Positions 24,226-34,200 of a stretch of 64,000 nt of DNA are shown here, piece by piece. The position numbers were made by a program, and so were the translations under genes. The DNA lies in the NCBI GenBank assembly GCA_045636545.1, contig JAZTXR010000028.1:54544-118543 (forward strand). Direction: 5' to 3'. Position 1 is the stretch's first letter. The number at the start of each line of letters is the position of its first letter. Below the pieces are notes generated by a model. The model had not been told where the DNA came from. It did no database searches and saw only the letters and a program-made list of their open reading frames with translations. This DNA comes from HGM04593 sp045636545. GTDB taxonomy: Bacteria; Bacteroidota; Bacteroidia; Bacteroidales; Bacteroidaceae.

Positions 24226-25806
24226 ATGAAGAAATTTCTACTTTCAATTGCCGCTGCATTCCTTGCTATGGGTGCAATGGCGCAGAGTGTTGTTACAGAA
24301 ATCAACACTGAAAATCTTTACACACTTGAGTGCCGTTCGGGATACGCACACAGCACAACACGTTTTATCGGCATTAACGATAATGGAGTAATCAACGGTC
24401 AGTCAGCAACATCGGCTTATGTCACATTCGAGGAAGGCGACGAAGCCGGCCGCTATTACATTAAAGTCGGTGAAAAGTACATCAACTGCGATGGTACCAA
24501 CCTCTCGGCAAGCACTGAAAAATCTACAGCCTGGATTCTTGGCACAGTAGGCAACACCGTTACATTCAACTATCCCGGTTCAACAATGTACCTCAACAAC
24601 AATGGTACAACATGCGCGGATGGTTCCATAACGGGCCTGAAGGCCAACAACCACCCAAATGGCCCCAATGAAAGCAATGCCTGCTCTACATGGGAGATGA
24701 AAGAATACGAAAACACGACCCAATTCCTCACCCAGGTAACAGCAAATGACCTGATGAGCAGAACTACACCGACAAACATTGCAATAAAGAACATCTCCTA
24801 CACAAACAACCGTTGGTTTGTGGCTAACACAGGCGCAGCTCCTTACAGTGCAGAGGAGTTTACAGAGAACGCAATCTTTGTTTGGGAGCCGGTGCAGGCA
24901 GATGTTGCAGGTTCATACTACCTGAAGAAGGGTGATACATACATGCAGACATCATCACCAAAGGATTTTGGCACAATTGAGAATGCGGCTGTATTCACAG
25001 CAACAGCTCCCGGTGTTGACGGTACATTCAACGGTGACGGCGACTCTAATCTCTACATCACAGGCAGCAACGATGCCAACCTTGTACGCTTTGTAAAAGG
25101 CAGCAACTGGATTAACGTCCAGAATGGTGCAAACGGCACTCCGACATACAATACAGGTACCGGCGGTTGGACTATCCACTATGTATATGAGGTTGCCGAA
25201 GTCGCTTCATTCAAAGCAAACATCAGCAGTGCTGGTTTTGCAACATTCTATGCTCCTGCAGAGGTTGCAATCCCCGAGAATGTAAATGCATACTACATTG
25301 CAGCCGATGGCATCAATGGCAACAACGTGACATTGACACAGATTGAGGATGTTATCCCTGCAAACACTGCCGTAATCCTTGAAGGTGCAAAGGGTAAATA
25401 TACCTTCAACGTATCAGAAAACGGTGCAGAAGCTATAAGCGGCAACCTCCTTAAAGGTACTGTAATCAATACCAACATCATTGACGAGGCATACGTTCTT
25501 GGCGTTGTTGAAGGCAAAACCGGCCTCTACAAGACACAAATGAGAAACGTAGCCCTCAGTTCTGCTTCTGGCTCAGTAAACGTATTCCTCAACAACGCAT
25601 ACAAGGCATACCTGCCTGCAAGCGCAGTTCCAGCAACAGCACAGGGTGCAGCAAACTTCAGTTTCCGTTTCGAGGGTGGTACAACAGGCATCAGCGAGGT
25701 GAAAACTGAAAACGAGAAGGCAATCTTTGACCTCACAGGCCGTCAGGTCAACGCAGTTGAGCGTGGTATCTACATCATCAACGGCAAGAAAGTGTTGGTT
25801 AAGTAA
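24226..25806 (+). CDS. Secreted protein of unknown function with sorting tail
   Basis: The 526-residue product begins with a signal peptide (MKKFLLSIAAAFLAMGAMAQ). No catalytic family is recognised. The first ~330 residues are beta-rich with repeats such as RYYIKVGEKYINCDG and GSYYLKKGDTYMQTSS that resemble ricin-type or other lectin folds. Residues about 335-485 form a module that starts ISSAGFATFYAPAEV and ends NNAYKAYLPAS; a similar module is in the giant protein at 31240. The C-terminus (FDLTGRQV…GIYIINGKKVLVK) is a type IX-like sorting tail. A hairpin and a 53-aa peptide gene follow, then a terminator, so the two genes probably form one unit. Confidence 0.75.
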   Translation: MKKFLLSIAAAFLAMGAMAQSVVTEINTENLYTLECRSGYAHSTTRFIGINDNGVINGQSATSAYVTFEEGDEAGRYYIKVGEKYINCDGTNLSASTEKSTAWILGTVGNTVTFNYPGSTMYLNNNGTTCADGSITGLKANNHPNGPNESNACSTWEMKEYENTTQFLTQVTANDLMSRTTPTNIAIKNISYTNNRWFVANTGAAPYSAEEFTENAIFVWEPVQADVAGSYYLKKGDTYMQTSSPKDFGTIENAAVFTATAPGVDGTFNGDGDSNLYITGSNDANLVRFVKGSNWINVQNGANGTPTYNTGTGGWTIHYVYEVAEVASFKANISSAGFATFYAPAEVAIPENVNAYYIAADGINGNNVTLTQIEDVIPANTAVILEGAKGKYTFNVSENGAEAISGNLLKGTVINTNIIDEAYVLGVVEGKTGLYKTQMRNVALSSASGSVNVFLNNAYKAYLPASAVPATAQGAANFSFRFEGGTTGISEVKTENEKAIFDLTGRQVNAVERGIYIINGKKVLVK

Positions 25807-25815
25807 AAAACAGTG

Positions 25816-25852
25816 TCCTTGGTGTCTTTAGAGACCTTAAAGACATTAAGGA
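25816..25852 (+). promoter_or_regulatory. Hairpin between sorted protein and peptide gene
   Basis: A 15-bp stem (25816-25830 with 25838-25852, two G-T pairs) and 7-base loop, without a T run. It lies between the stop at 25806 and the ATG at 25874, so it may process or weaken the transcript rather than end it. Confidence 0.6.
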
Positions 25853-25873
25853 CTTTAAGATAAAGTATATATC

Positions 25874-26035
25874 ATGAAAAAGAATTATGTATCACCTCTT
25901 GCAGTAGAGGTAAGCGTTGTAGCAGAGTCAATGCTCGCTGCATCTTTGAAAATGAGTGACACAACAGTTGATACCTCAACACCAGGTGCTCAGCTCGGTG
26001 GCGAGAGCCGCGGCGAATGGGGAAATTTGTGGTAA
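25874..26035 (+). CDS. 53-aa peptide with C-terminal GEWGNLW motif
   Basis: The frame reads MKKNYVSPLAVEV…MLAASLKMSD…RGEWGNLW and ends with TAA at 26033. It has no hydrophobic signal helix. The start MKK-Y-xP and the MLAAS segment recall a widespread group of unassigned Bacteroidales short peptides. A second peptide at 50237-50419 (minus) shares MKKxYxxP at the start and RGEWGN(L/V)W at the end, and likewise follows a sorted surface protein after a hairpin. A strong terminator lies 65 bases downstream. Function unknown; possible roles are a modified peptide precursor, a small partner of the upstream protein, or a leader-like regulator. Confidence 0.7.
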   Translation: MKKNYVSPLAVEVSVVAESMLAASLKMSDTTVDTSTPGAQLGGESRGEWGNLW

Positions 26036-26099
26036 TCACAAATTGCCCTATTGACATACAAGCATTTACTTAAAGTAAATTTCTCATTAGTTAAAGTTG

Positions 26100-26138
26100 C
26101 GGAGCAGGTTCTTCCCAAAGGCCTGCTCCGTTTTTTTT
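26100..26138 (+). terminator. Intrinsic terminator after the peptide gene
   Basis: CGGAGCAGG (26100-26108) pairs with CCTGCTCCG (26122-26130), followed by eight T residues. Confidence 0.9.
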
Positions 26139-26157
26139 GAAAATGAAACAACAGGAA

Positions 26158-26262
26158 AAAGTAAAGGACACTAAAAAGCATTAAAGAACACTAAGGGGAC
26201 TATATTACCTTAATCCTCTTTAGCACCCTTTTGGCCTTTTAAGCCCTTTTGGCCTTTTTTAA
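26158..26262. repeat. TTAAGG-type intergenic repeat tract
   Basis: Runs from AAAGGACACTAAAAAGCATT through CTTTAGCACCCTTTTGGCC to a T-rich end. Apart from this tract the gap 26139-26315 shows only AT-rich sequence before the next gene. Confidence 0.5.
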
Positions 26263-26315
26263 TTGCATTATATAAAAATAAATACTATTTTTACACATAA
26301 CTAACCAACCATCTT

Positions 26316-28790
26316 ATGAAAAAAATCTACCTGACCATTCTTGCAATGCTGCTCGTTATAACGGGGCAGGCATTTGCAGCGCAAAGCATTGGCCTTAGAT
26401 TCAACAGGACAGGCACTAACGCTTCATCAGTGACAATCAGCGTAGTCGATGAAAGCGGTACCGCAGTCAGTGGCGCTCAGGCAGCAATGACATCATCACA
26501 CGATTTCAAGGGCACCGGAAATGCTGTCACAAGCAGCATCATCTGCCCTAATGTAAACGGCAACACAAGCCCCACCATCACCCTCTCGTTCACCATCAGC
26601 GGTGTGCCTGCAGGCTTCGCTTTCAACAAGGTAGGGCTGGACATCCATGCTCTCAACGGCGGCAGCAACTACCAGGAGCCCAATGACGGTGTTGTGCGCC
26701 AATGGAACGTCGACACAAAGGTCAACAATGCGGCATACGGCACACTCAGCGACATTGACATCGCTGCAGGTGTGGGCAGCAGCGGCAATGTACACAAGAT
26801 GTGGGACATCACCGGCAGCACAGTGAATGCCGACGGCACAGTGACCATCGCACTTACAATAACCAAGGGCAGTACAAACGCAGGCTGTTTCTTTGGCCTT
26901 AGCGAGATAACATTGAGCACCGACGGCCAGGAGCCTACTCCGGAGCCGGAACCTGAACCTGAACCCGAACCGGAACCAGAGCCGGAACCAGAGCCGGAAC
27001 CAGAGCCAACACCTGACGGTGAGTATAAGGTTTATTACATACAGTGGAAGAACACCGGCACGAACTACATTACCGAGGAGAGCGACCACCGCATGACAGT
27101 ACAGTCAAAGGACAACACAAAGCCACAGTTCTGGATGTTCATCCCAACCGACAAGGAGAACTGCTACTACATCAAGAACACAGCCACAGGCCGCTACATG
27201 GGCAGCTGTAACCTCAACCCATCATCGGCTTCAAAGATAAGCACCAGCACCACCCCTGTCGAGTATTATGTAGGCAAGAGCACAGCAAAGAGCGGCCTGC
27301 ACTGGCTGAGTTCAACCGACTGCGCAAACCACGGCAGCGAGAGTTCTGGTCCACGCGCTTTGAACAAAGATGGTGCATCGGACTATGTAATCACTTGGGT
27401 GACACGCCAGAACGGAACATACGATGACGGTTCGTACTGGAAACTCATCGAGACCCCCGACCTCTATGAGGTTCGCGCATTCGAGCCAAGCACAGCAATA
27501 GGCAGCATTGGCGCAAGCTACAACGTGGAGAGCGAGAGCGGCAAGAACCTGACGATAGCAGGCGGTGCCATTGCACTTGCAGCACCCGATGCCTTTGACG
27601 AGAGCCAGGAGTGGTATTTCGTAGGCACAAGCAACACTGCGGGCTACAAGATTGCATCGGCAGCTGAGCCTGCAATAGTAGTAGGCATTGAGGACGGCAA
27701 CATTGTCACAGGCGAAGGCCTTGCAACAACATGGAAGGTGAATGCCGACAAGACAAAGAACGGATACTTCTACTTTACAAGCGGTGAAACCACACTCACC
27801 GTTGACGGCGAGAGCCTTTTCCGCTTCACACGCCTGCGCAGCGCATACCAGCGCAAGCTCAAAATCTACAATAACCCATGCGGTGTTGCCGGCAACAACT
27901 ACATGACAAGAGCAACCCTGCACGGCGAGGGCGCATTGAACAACATTGTCTACGAGGCAGCTTCAAAACCAGGCAAATGGCACGTTGTATATGCAGCCGA
28001 CAAGGGAACAGTGGCAAAGGGCGGCAAGTTCAACCTTGACGTCACACTTGCAAGCAGTGCAGCAGCCGACCTTGACATAACAGCACACTTCGACTGGAAC
28101 AGCGACGGTGTCTTTGAGACTGCAGAGCCATTGGTAATCAGCGGCACAACAGCTACAGCAAGCATCACAGTACCCGAGTGGGCGGCCGAGACACAGACAC
28201 GTATGCGAATACGCTTGAACAGCAACGGCCTTGAGCTTGCCGAGGACGAGGTGAACGGTTTCATCTATGACTGGCACATTGCCGTGGCGGCAGCACAGCA
28301 GGAGCGCACAGTGAGCGTGAGTGTGAACTCATGGGAGCGCGGTACGGTAGAGCTTTCAACTATTGCCGAGAGTTATGCATACGGCACCACACTCACAGCA
28401 AAGGCAACCGCATACGGCACAGCACAGTTCGTATGCTGGCGCGAGGAGGGCGTTGTGGTATCTACCGACCCCGAGTACACCTTCACCGTTGACCACAACG
28501 TGAACCTGAAAGCATACTTCACCCCTAACACCAACGAGGCAAGCTACCCCACATGCATTGCAGAGCTCGAGGATGCCGCAGACATCACAGTAGCACAGAA
28601 CGGTGACAACCTTGTTGCCACTGCAGGCTGTGAGGTGAAGAGCATCACACTCTACACCGTTGATGCAGCAGCTGTTGCAAAGGCAAACGGCGCGACACTG
28701 AACGTTGCCGGCATCAAGGAAGGACTTTACATTGCCAACGTAATAACCGACAAGGGCTACAGGAACGTGAAGATATATTTGAACAAGTAA
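26316..28790 (+). CDS. Large secreted multidomain protein with Pro-Glu linker and sorting tail
   Basis: The 824-residue product has a signal peptide (MKKIYLTILAMLLVITGQAFA). An N-terminal beta domain (about residues 22-205) is followed by a PEPEPE linker (about 208-233) and a ricin-like/carbohydrate-binding region (YKVYYIQWKNTGTNYIT on). Next come a GEVED-type domain with FDWNSDGVFETAEPLVISG, an InlB-like repeat (SWERGTVELSTIAESYAYG…VCWREEG) and a type IX-like tail (IKEGLYIANVITDKG…KIYLNK). No catalytic residues are recognised; an adhesin or glycan-binding role is inferred. It ends 17 bases before the sulfatase gene, and both are probably co-transcribed. Confidence 0.75.
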   Translation: MKKIYLTILAMLLVITGQAFAAQSIGLRFNRTGTNASSVTISVVDESGTAVSGAQAAMTSSHDFKGTGNAVTSSIICPNVNGNTSPTITLSFTISGVPAGFAFNKVGLDIHALNGGSNYQEPNDGVVRQWNVDTKVNNAAYGTLSDIDIAAGVGSSGNVHKMWDITGSTVNADGTVTIALTITKGSTNAGCFFGLSEITLSTDGQEPTPEPEPEPEPEPEPEPEPEPEPEPTPDGEYKVYYIQWKNTGTNYITEESDHRMTVQSKDNTKPQFWMFIPTDKENCYYIKNTATGRYMGSCNLNPSSASKISTSTTPVEYYVGKSTAKSGLHWLSSTDCANHGSESSGPRALNKDGASDYVITWVTRQNGTYDDGSYWKLIETPDLYEVRAFEPSTAIGSIGASYNVESESGKNLTIAGGAIALAAPDAFDESQEWYFVGTSNTAGYKIASAAEPAIVVGIEDGNIVTGEGLATTWKVNADKTKNGYFYFTSGETTLTVDGESLFRFTRLRSAYQRKLKIYNNPCGVAGNNYMTRATLHGEGALNNIVYEAASKPGKWHVVYAADKGTVAKGGKFNLDVTLASSAAADLDITAHFDWNSDGVFETAEPLVISGTTATASITVPEWAAETQTRMRIRLNSNGLELAEDEVNGFIYDWHIAVAAAQQERTVSVSVNSWERGTVELSTIAESYAYGTTLTAKATAYGTAQFVCWREEGVVVSTDPEYTFTVDHNVNLKAYFTPNTNEASYPTCIAELEDAADITVAQNGDNLVATAGCEVKSITLYTVDAAAVAKANGATLNVAGIKEGLYIANVITDKGYRNVKIYLNK

Positions 28791-28807
28791 TTTAAACAGC
28801 ATCTAAT

Positions 28808-30328
28808 ATGGACAAGAACAAATTATTACTTTTTGGTTGCGGACTGCTGGCATCGGCGGCAGCACAGGCACAGGAGAGCCAAAAACCGAACATCATATAC
28901 ATCATGTGCGACGACCTGGGATATGCCGATGTTGGTTGCTACGGACAGCAATACATCAGCACCCCCAACCTTGACCGCATGGCAGCCGAGGGCATGCGCT
29001 TTACACAGGCCTACGCCGGTAGCCCGGTAAGTGCCCCGTCACGCGCCTGCTTCATGACAGGACAGCACACCGGCCACACCAAGGTGCGCGGAAACAAGGA
29101 GTACCGCATTGGTTCAATATACTACGGCAACAACCAGGACCCCACACAGACAGGCCAGGAACCATATGACCCCAACCACATAATTCTCCCGGAGATTATG
29201 AAGGACAACGGCTACACAACCGGAATGTTCGGTAAGTGGGCAGGTGGCTACGAAGGCTCTGAATCGACCCCCGACAAACGTGGCATTGACCGCTATTACG
29301 GTTTCATGTGCCAGTTCCAGGCCCACCTCTACTACCCCAACTTCCTGAACTCGTATGACCGCGAGGCCGGCGACACAGAAGTGCGACGTGAGATTCTGCA
29401 GAACAACGTCAACTACTCAATGCACGGCGAGGACTACAAGAACCGCCGCGACTACTCGGCCGACCTCATCCACCAGGAAGCCATGAAGTGGATTGACAAA
29501 CAGACTGCCGACAAGCCTTTCTTCGGCATCTTCACATACACCCTGCCGCACGCCGAGCTTGCACAGCCCAATGACAGCATCCTGCAGGCCTACCAGGGCG
29601 CGTTCTGCCAGGAGAAGAGCTACGGTGGCGATGCCGGGTCACGCTACAACCCGACGAACATTGCGCACCAGCAGTTCGCAGCCATGGTGACACGCCTCGA
29701 TGCATACGTGGGCGAGGTGCTTGCAAAGCTTGAAGAAAAGGGATTCGACAAAAACACGCTTGTCATCTTCACCAGCGACAACGGCCCTCACACCGAGGGT
29801 GGCGGCGACCCCGACTACTTCAACACCGAGCGCCTGTTGCGCGGCACAAAGCGCTCGACAACCGAGGGCGGCATCCGCGTACCGTTCATCGCATGGTGGC
29901 CGGGCGAGGTTGAGGCAGGCGTTGTCAATGACCACCAGTTGGCATTCTATGACATTATGCCTACATTCTGCGAAGTTGCCGGCATAGACAACTACGTGGA
30001 GCGTTACACCAACAAGAGCCTTGCAGTTGACTACTTCGACGGTCTTTCATTTGCCCCCACACTCCTTGGCGAGGGCAAGCAGGAGGCTCACGAATTCCTT
30101 TACTGGGAATTCCACGAGACAAACATGATGGCACTGCGCATGGGCAACTGGAAACTGGTCGTTCAGAACGGCCAGTGCAGTCTATATGACCTTGTGACCG
30201 ATACCCACGAAGACAATAACCTTGCATCGCAGTACCCTGACATTGTCAATGAGATGAAGAGCATAATCAAGCGCGAGCACACAGCAAGCAACATCTCACA
30301 GTTCAACAACATCACATTGCCAAACTGA
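28808..30328 (+). CDS. Secreted sulfatase, serine type (S1 family)
   Basis: The 506-residue product has a signal peptide ending AAAQAQ. Typical S1 features are IMCDDLGYADVGCYG (metal-binding Asp-Asp), the signature SPVSAPSRACFMTGQHTGH with Ser at the formylglycine position, and FTSDNGPH near residue 325. Serine-type sulfatases need an anaerobic sulfatase-maturating radical-SAM enzyme, not seen here. It would remove sulfate from host glycans such as mucin; the sulfated sugar and position cannot be told. There is no sorting tail, so it is probably periplasmic or follows another surface route. A 22-bp hairpin terminator follows. Confidence 0.9.
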   Translation: MDKNKLLLFGCGLLASAAAQAQESQKPNIIYIMCDDLGYADVGCYGQQYISTPNLDRMAAEGMRFTQAYAGSPVSAPSRACFMTGQHTGHTKVRGNKEYRIGSIYYGNNQDPTQTGQEPYDPNHIILPEIMKDNGYTTGMFGKWAGGYEGSESTPDKRGIDRYYGFMCQFQAHLYYPNFLNSYDREAGDTEVRREILQNNVNYSMHGEDYKNRRDYSADLIHQEAMKWIDKQTADKPFFGIFTYTLPHAELAQPNDSILQAYQGAFCQEKSYGGDAGSRYNPTNIAHQQFAAMVTRLDAYVGEVLAKLEEKGFDKNTLVIFTSDNGPHTEGGGDPDYFNTERLLRGTKRSTTEGGIRVPFIAWWPGEVEAGVVNDHQLAFYDIMPTFCEVAGIDNYVERYTNKSLAVDYFDGLSFAPTLLGEGKQEAHEFLYWEFHETNMMALRMGNWKLVVQNGQCSLYDLVTDTHEDNNLASQYPDIVNEMKSIIKREHTASNISQFNNITLPN

Positions 30329-30336
30329 TTGACACT

Positions 30337-30384
30337 CAATACACGAAGAGAGCCTCCCGACCGGGAGGCTCTCTTCGTGTATTG
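30337..30384. terminator. Hairpin terminator after sulfatase gene
   Basis: A perfect 22-bp inverted repeat (30337-30358 with 30363-30384) and 4-base loop, 8 bases after the stop codon, with no strong T run. It may serve both strands. Confidence 0.8.
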
Positions 30385-30395
30385 AACAACGTGAA

Positions 30396-30554
30396 AGGGC
30401 GAAAAAGGGCAGTAAAGGCAACAAAGGCATTAAAGGCATTAAGGGCTTAAAGGAAAGCTTTTCACTTTTCACTTTTCACCTTTAACCACACTGCGTGCGC
30501 TTGAACCCGCTTCCGCTCGCGTTAAAAGCTCAAGCAAGCTTGGCTTTTGCTCGC
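30396..30554. repeat. Cluster of dispersed repeats (TTAAGG tract plus GTGAAAGCGG module)
   Basis: AAGGCATTAAAGGCATTAAGGG is followed by TTTTCACTTTTCACCTTT, a CACTGCGTGCGCTTGAA core and CTTTCCGCTTTCACTTTT. The core and arms match 43681-43815 in the opposite orientation. The last part encodes the end of the lipoprotein gene at 30555. Confidence 0.65.
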
Positions 30555-31049
30555 TTACTCGCGGCTTTCCGCTTTCACTTTTCCCCTCGCTTGCTCGTAC
30601 TTCTCACGTACTTTTTTGGGTGGGTCACAGGCACGCTGTCCCTCGATATACAACGTAGCCGAACAGCGCGTTGCCATTTCCCTCACAGCATCAAGTTCCG
30701 CATCACTTGCAGTCTCTTTGCACACCATAGCCGCACACTCATAGAGCGCCGTGCGCAATTCTACAAAATGTCCGTGTTTGAAGCCGGCAAGTTTCTCTTC
30801 CACAGCGGCATAGAAGCGTGCGCGCGAATCAACAAACTCCTGCGGCTGTTCACCTTCGTATGCAACGGCCGCCGCATCGGCCGCACTGCCCTCAATGCAC
30901 AGGGCAATCACGGCAAGGCTCTCCAAGGAGGTGGCAGCCTCAACCAAAGGCATCAGCGGGTCATACGACGGGCGCTTCACTACAGGCTCTTCGCCACCAC
31001 AGGCGCACAGCAGTGAAAACGCAACAGTCAACAGAAAAAAGTTCTTCAT
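30555..31049 (-). CDS. Small lipoprotein of unknown function
   Basis: A 164-residue product starting MKNFFLLTVAFSLLCACGG, a lipoprotein signal with Cys in LLCAC as the likely lipid-bearing residue. An ATG six codons upstream is less likely. The mature part is mostly helical, with four or so Cys residues (ALCIEG, YECAAMVCKE, TRCSAT) and no known domain. The end (GKVKAESRE) is encoded by the dispersed GTGAAAGCGGAAAG repeat, so the original C-terminus may have been replaced. It is transcribed toward the sulfatase terminator. Confidence 0.65.
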   Translation of the reverse strand: MKNFFLLTVAFSLLCACGGEEPVVKRPSYDPLMPLVEAATSLESLAVIALCIEGSAADAAAVAYEGEQPQEFVDSRARFYAAVEEKLAGFKHGHFVELRTALYECAAMVCKETASDAELDAVREMATRCSATLYIEGQRACDPPKKVREKYEQARGKVKAESRE

Positions 31050-31187
31050 AAGACAAATTTTTGACAAGGCGCGAAATTAATAAAAAAAGAGCGTACCGGC
31101 AAGCCTATGCACCAATTGCAATGGCAAACATATCGCAAACACAACAAATAAGTTCCTCACAACCACTTAAAATCAAATATAAAATAT

Positions 31188-31195
31188 TATATTTG
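31188..31195 (+). promoter_or_regulatory. -7 promoter box (TATATTTG) of the 31240 gene
   Basis: Exact TAnnTTTG match 44 bases before the ATG. Confidence 0.6.
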
Positions 31196-31239
31196 CAGAC
31201 TTTAACTATTGGGCGAATACTTATCAAAAAAATACATCC

Positions 31240-34200
31240 ATGAAAAACTTTTTACGAGTAGCAGCACTCGCCATTTGCGCCATTCTAATGACCGCAAATG
31301 CAAGCGCACAAGACAACTACAACGCCACAACAATGGGCGAAAAGGTTTATCTTGAAACCGCAAACTGGGGACAGAACTCTCCATTCAACAAGCAGATTTT
31401 CACTTCTTATGGCGGAAGTACCAACGCCAAGGCTGGTTGCGTCCCCACCGCATACGCCATCGTAATGCGTTATCACGAATTCCCCACCGAAGGAACTTCA
31501 AAAACCATGTACAACTGTCAGGCATCCACTTATGTAGAAATCACTGACAGAGTTTACGACTTCAGTAAAATGCCACTCACCAATGGTTCAGGCTGGACAG
31601 AGGAGCAGCAGACAGAAGTTGCAAAGTTCTTCTCACATGTACTGCACGCTTGTTTTCCCTCTTCAATTGGCACAAGCGCAACAACTGTAAACGAAGGACA
31701 GACTAGCAAGGTATTGAACGACTATTTCAACTATCAACTCATCAATGCCTCATACCAGGCAAACTTCACCATGGAGCAGTGGGCCGAGAAACTGCGTGAG
31801 AGCATTAGCAACGGTTGCCCAGTACCTTACGCTGCGAACAACAGCGGAACAGGAGACTCACGCCATATGTTCGTTGTCGACGGCTACACCACCGGCGGCT
31901 ACTTCCACTTCAACTTCGGCTGGAGCGGCAGTGGCAACGGCTGGTTCAAGCTCGACAATATTACACCTTCTCAAGGTGACAACTACTCCTGGAACGGCAA
32001 TTCACAGCACTACGCGCTCTTCAACCTTGCACCAAACAAGACACCACGCACTGTTACAGCAACTGCAAATCCATCAAGCATGGGTACTGTTTCTATCAAC
32101 GGTGGCACAGCCGGCAGCAGTGTAAGCGCAGAGGTTATAGAAGGAACAAAGGCTACCCTTACAGCACACCCTGCCGATGGTTATGCTCTTGCAAACTGGA
32201 CAAAGAACGGCGTTATTATTGGCACAAAGAACCCAATTCAGGCAACTGTCGGTGAAAGTGGCAATGACTATGTTGCCAACTTTGACGAAGCATCAAATGT
32301 GCAGATAGAGAAAACCTGCACATTCAAGATTTCGGATGTAACTACAAGCGGAATCAGCGGTAGCTACTGTAGCACCTGGACAACAGGCGACGGTATAGTA
32401 TTGAGCTGTACCAAGGATTCGGAACCGGCTTATGCCCTTTCAACATCGGTCAATACATTCTTCGCAAAAGCGGCCGTAGGCAACTCCGAGACACTTGTTT
32501 CGGGCATAACATACACATTGACCGCACCTGAAGGTTACGTAATAAAGAGTTATAGCTTCAAGGGCAAGAGCCCCAGCAGCAGTTACACAATTGATGTTAC
32601 AGTTGGAGGAAATACAACAAATGTTACCAATGCCAGTGCGGGTGTTGTGATTTCTGTATCAGATATCAATACTCAAAGTACTTCGTTCATATTGGGCTCA
32701 ACTTATGCCGGACGTGCCGGCTTGGCAATTTTGGAAAATGGTATTACAGTAACCATCCAATCAGAAGGTGGCTCTACCCCAACCCCCACGACCTACACCA
32801 TCACCGCAACAGCAAACCCAGGAACAGGCGGAACTGCAACAGTAAATGGTAATTCATCGGCTACTGTAACCGAAGGTGAAAGCGTAACACTCGCTGCAAC
32901 AGCTGCCAACGGCTACATATTCACCGGTTGGTACAAAGATGCCGAAAAAGTGAGCGGTAATGCAAATTACGCATTCACCCCAACTGAGAGTGCTTCATAC
33001 GAAGCCCGCTTCGTGGCAAAGGCAGTATCCAACTGCAACATTCCAACCGACAACACACTGCGTTACTACCGCTTTGCAATTGCAATTGCCCAGAATTCCT
33101 ATACAACGGATTTTGGCAGCAACTACGAGAATGTCAAGCAGTTCTGGCAGGAGTGCGAAGATTTTATGAACGAGGTGTATGTGCCATTGGGCATGTGCTT
33201 CGATGTTGTTATAGACCAGCGTCTCCTTCTCGGCAAAGACTTGCCTGTCAATAACGGTTTGCCCGATATAAGTGGTGTTACAGATTTAATAAACAACGCT
33301 ATCGGTTCCGGTTCGTATGACATTGGTCTATGTATATCTTATCGTGATGACAGTGAAGAAAACACAGGCCTGTCTGCCGTTAATGGAGCATACACATCTA
33401 CAACAAAGGCCAACGGTTATGCCCAAGCCGACAAGTGGGTAGTTGCACACGAGGCCGGTCACCTCTTCGGTGCCGACCACACTACAGAAGGCGAGAGCAG
33501 CCTTATGGACAACATCGGCGAATTCTTCTCATACCCATCGATTAAGAAAATACGTGACGCATCTGTAAATAGTGGCCCGGGCAATGCATACAAGAGTGAG
33601 GTTGTAGCAAACAACGCTCCAACATTCACAGCCCAGATGAAGAATACATACAGAATACCGAAAGGTGCTTGCCTCTCTATTCCAGTATATGCCAACGATG
33701 CCGACGGACACTCGTTGCGTTACGCTGCAATAGGCTGTAGCAGCTCAACTGTAGGAAATATTACAGGGGGCGGTACAATGCCTCACTTTGCCTCTCTCAA
33801 ACCGCAGACAAGCAATATCATAGATTACAGCCCTAAGTTCGTGGCCGATGGTGATTCTTACTATTTGCCCGTCGATGGTACCAACATTCCATCAATGAGC
33901 GCAGGTTCATACAGCATTGCCATTCTTGTAAATGACATGCCGGAAGGGAACAGTTACGACTACCTGAACAGCAACCCATTCTACAGCAACTACGATGTTT
34001 GGGATGCAACTGTTGAGATTGTGGATGGTACTCCATTTACAGCATCGATTTCACCGGCACAGAACAGTTACACAGCAGGCTCTGATGTTACTGTAACTTG
34101 GGGTGTGAACAACAGCGTCTTCACCGAGGATAGCCGCGTGCGCATAACAATGTCAACCGACTATGGCAAGACATTCACCCACGTACTTGCCGATGACGTC

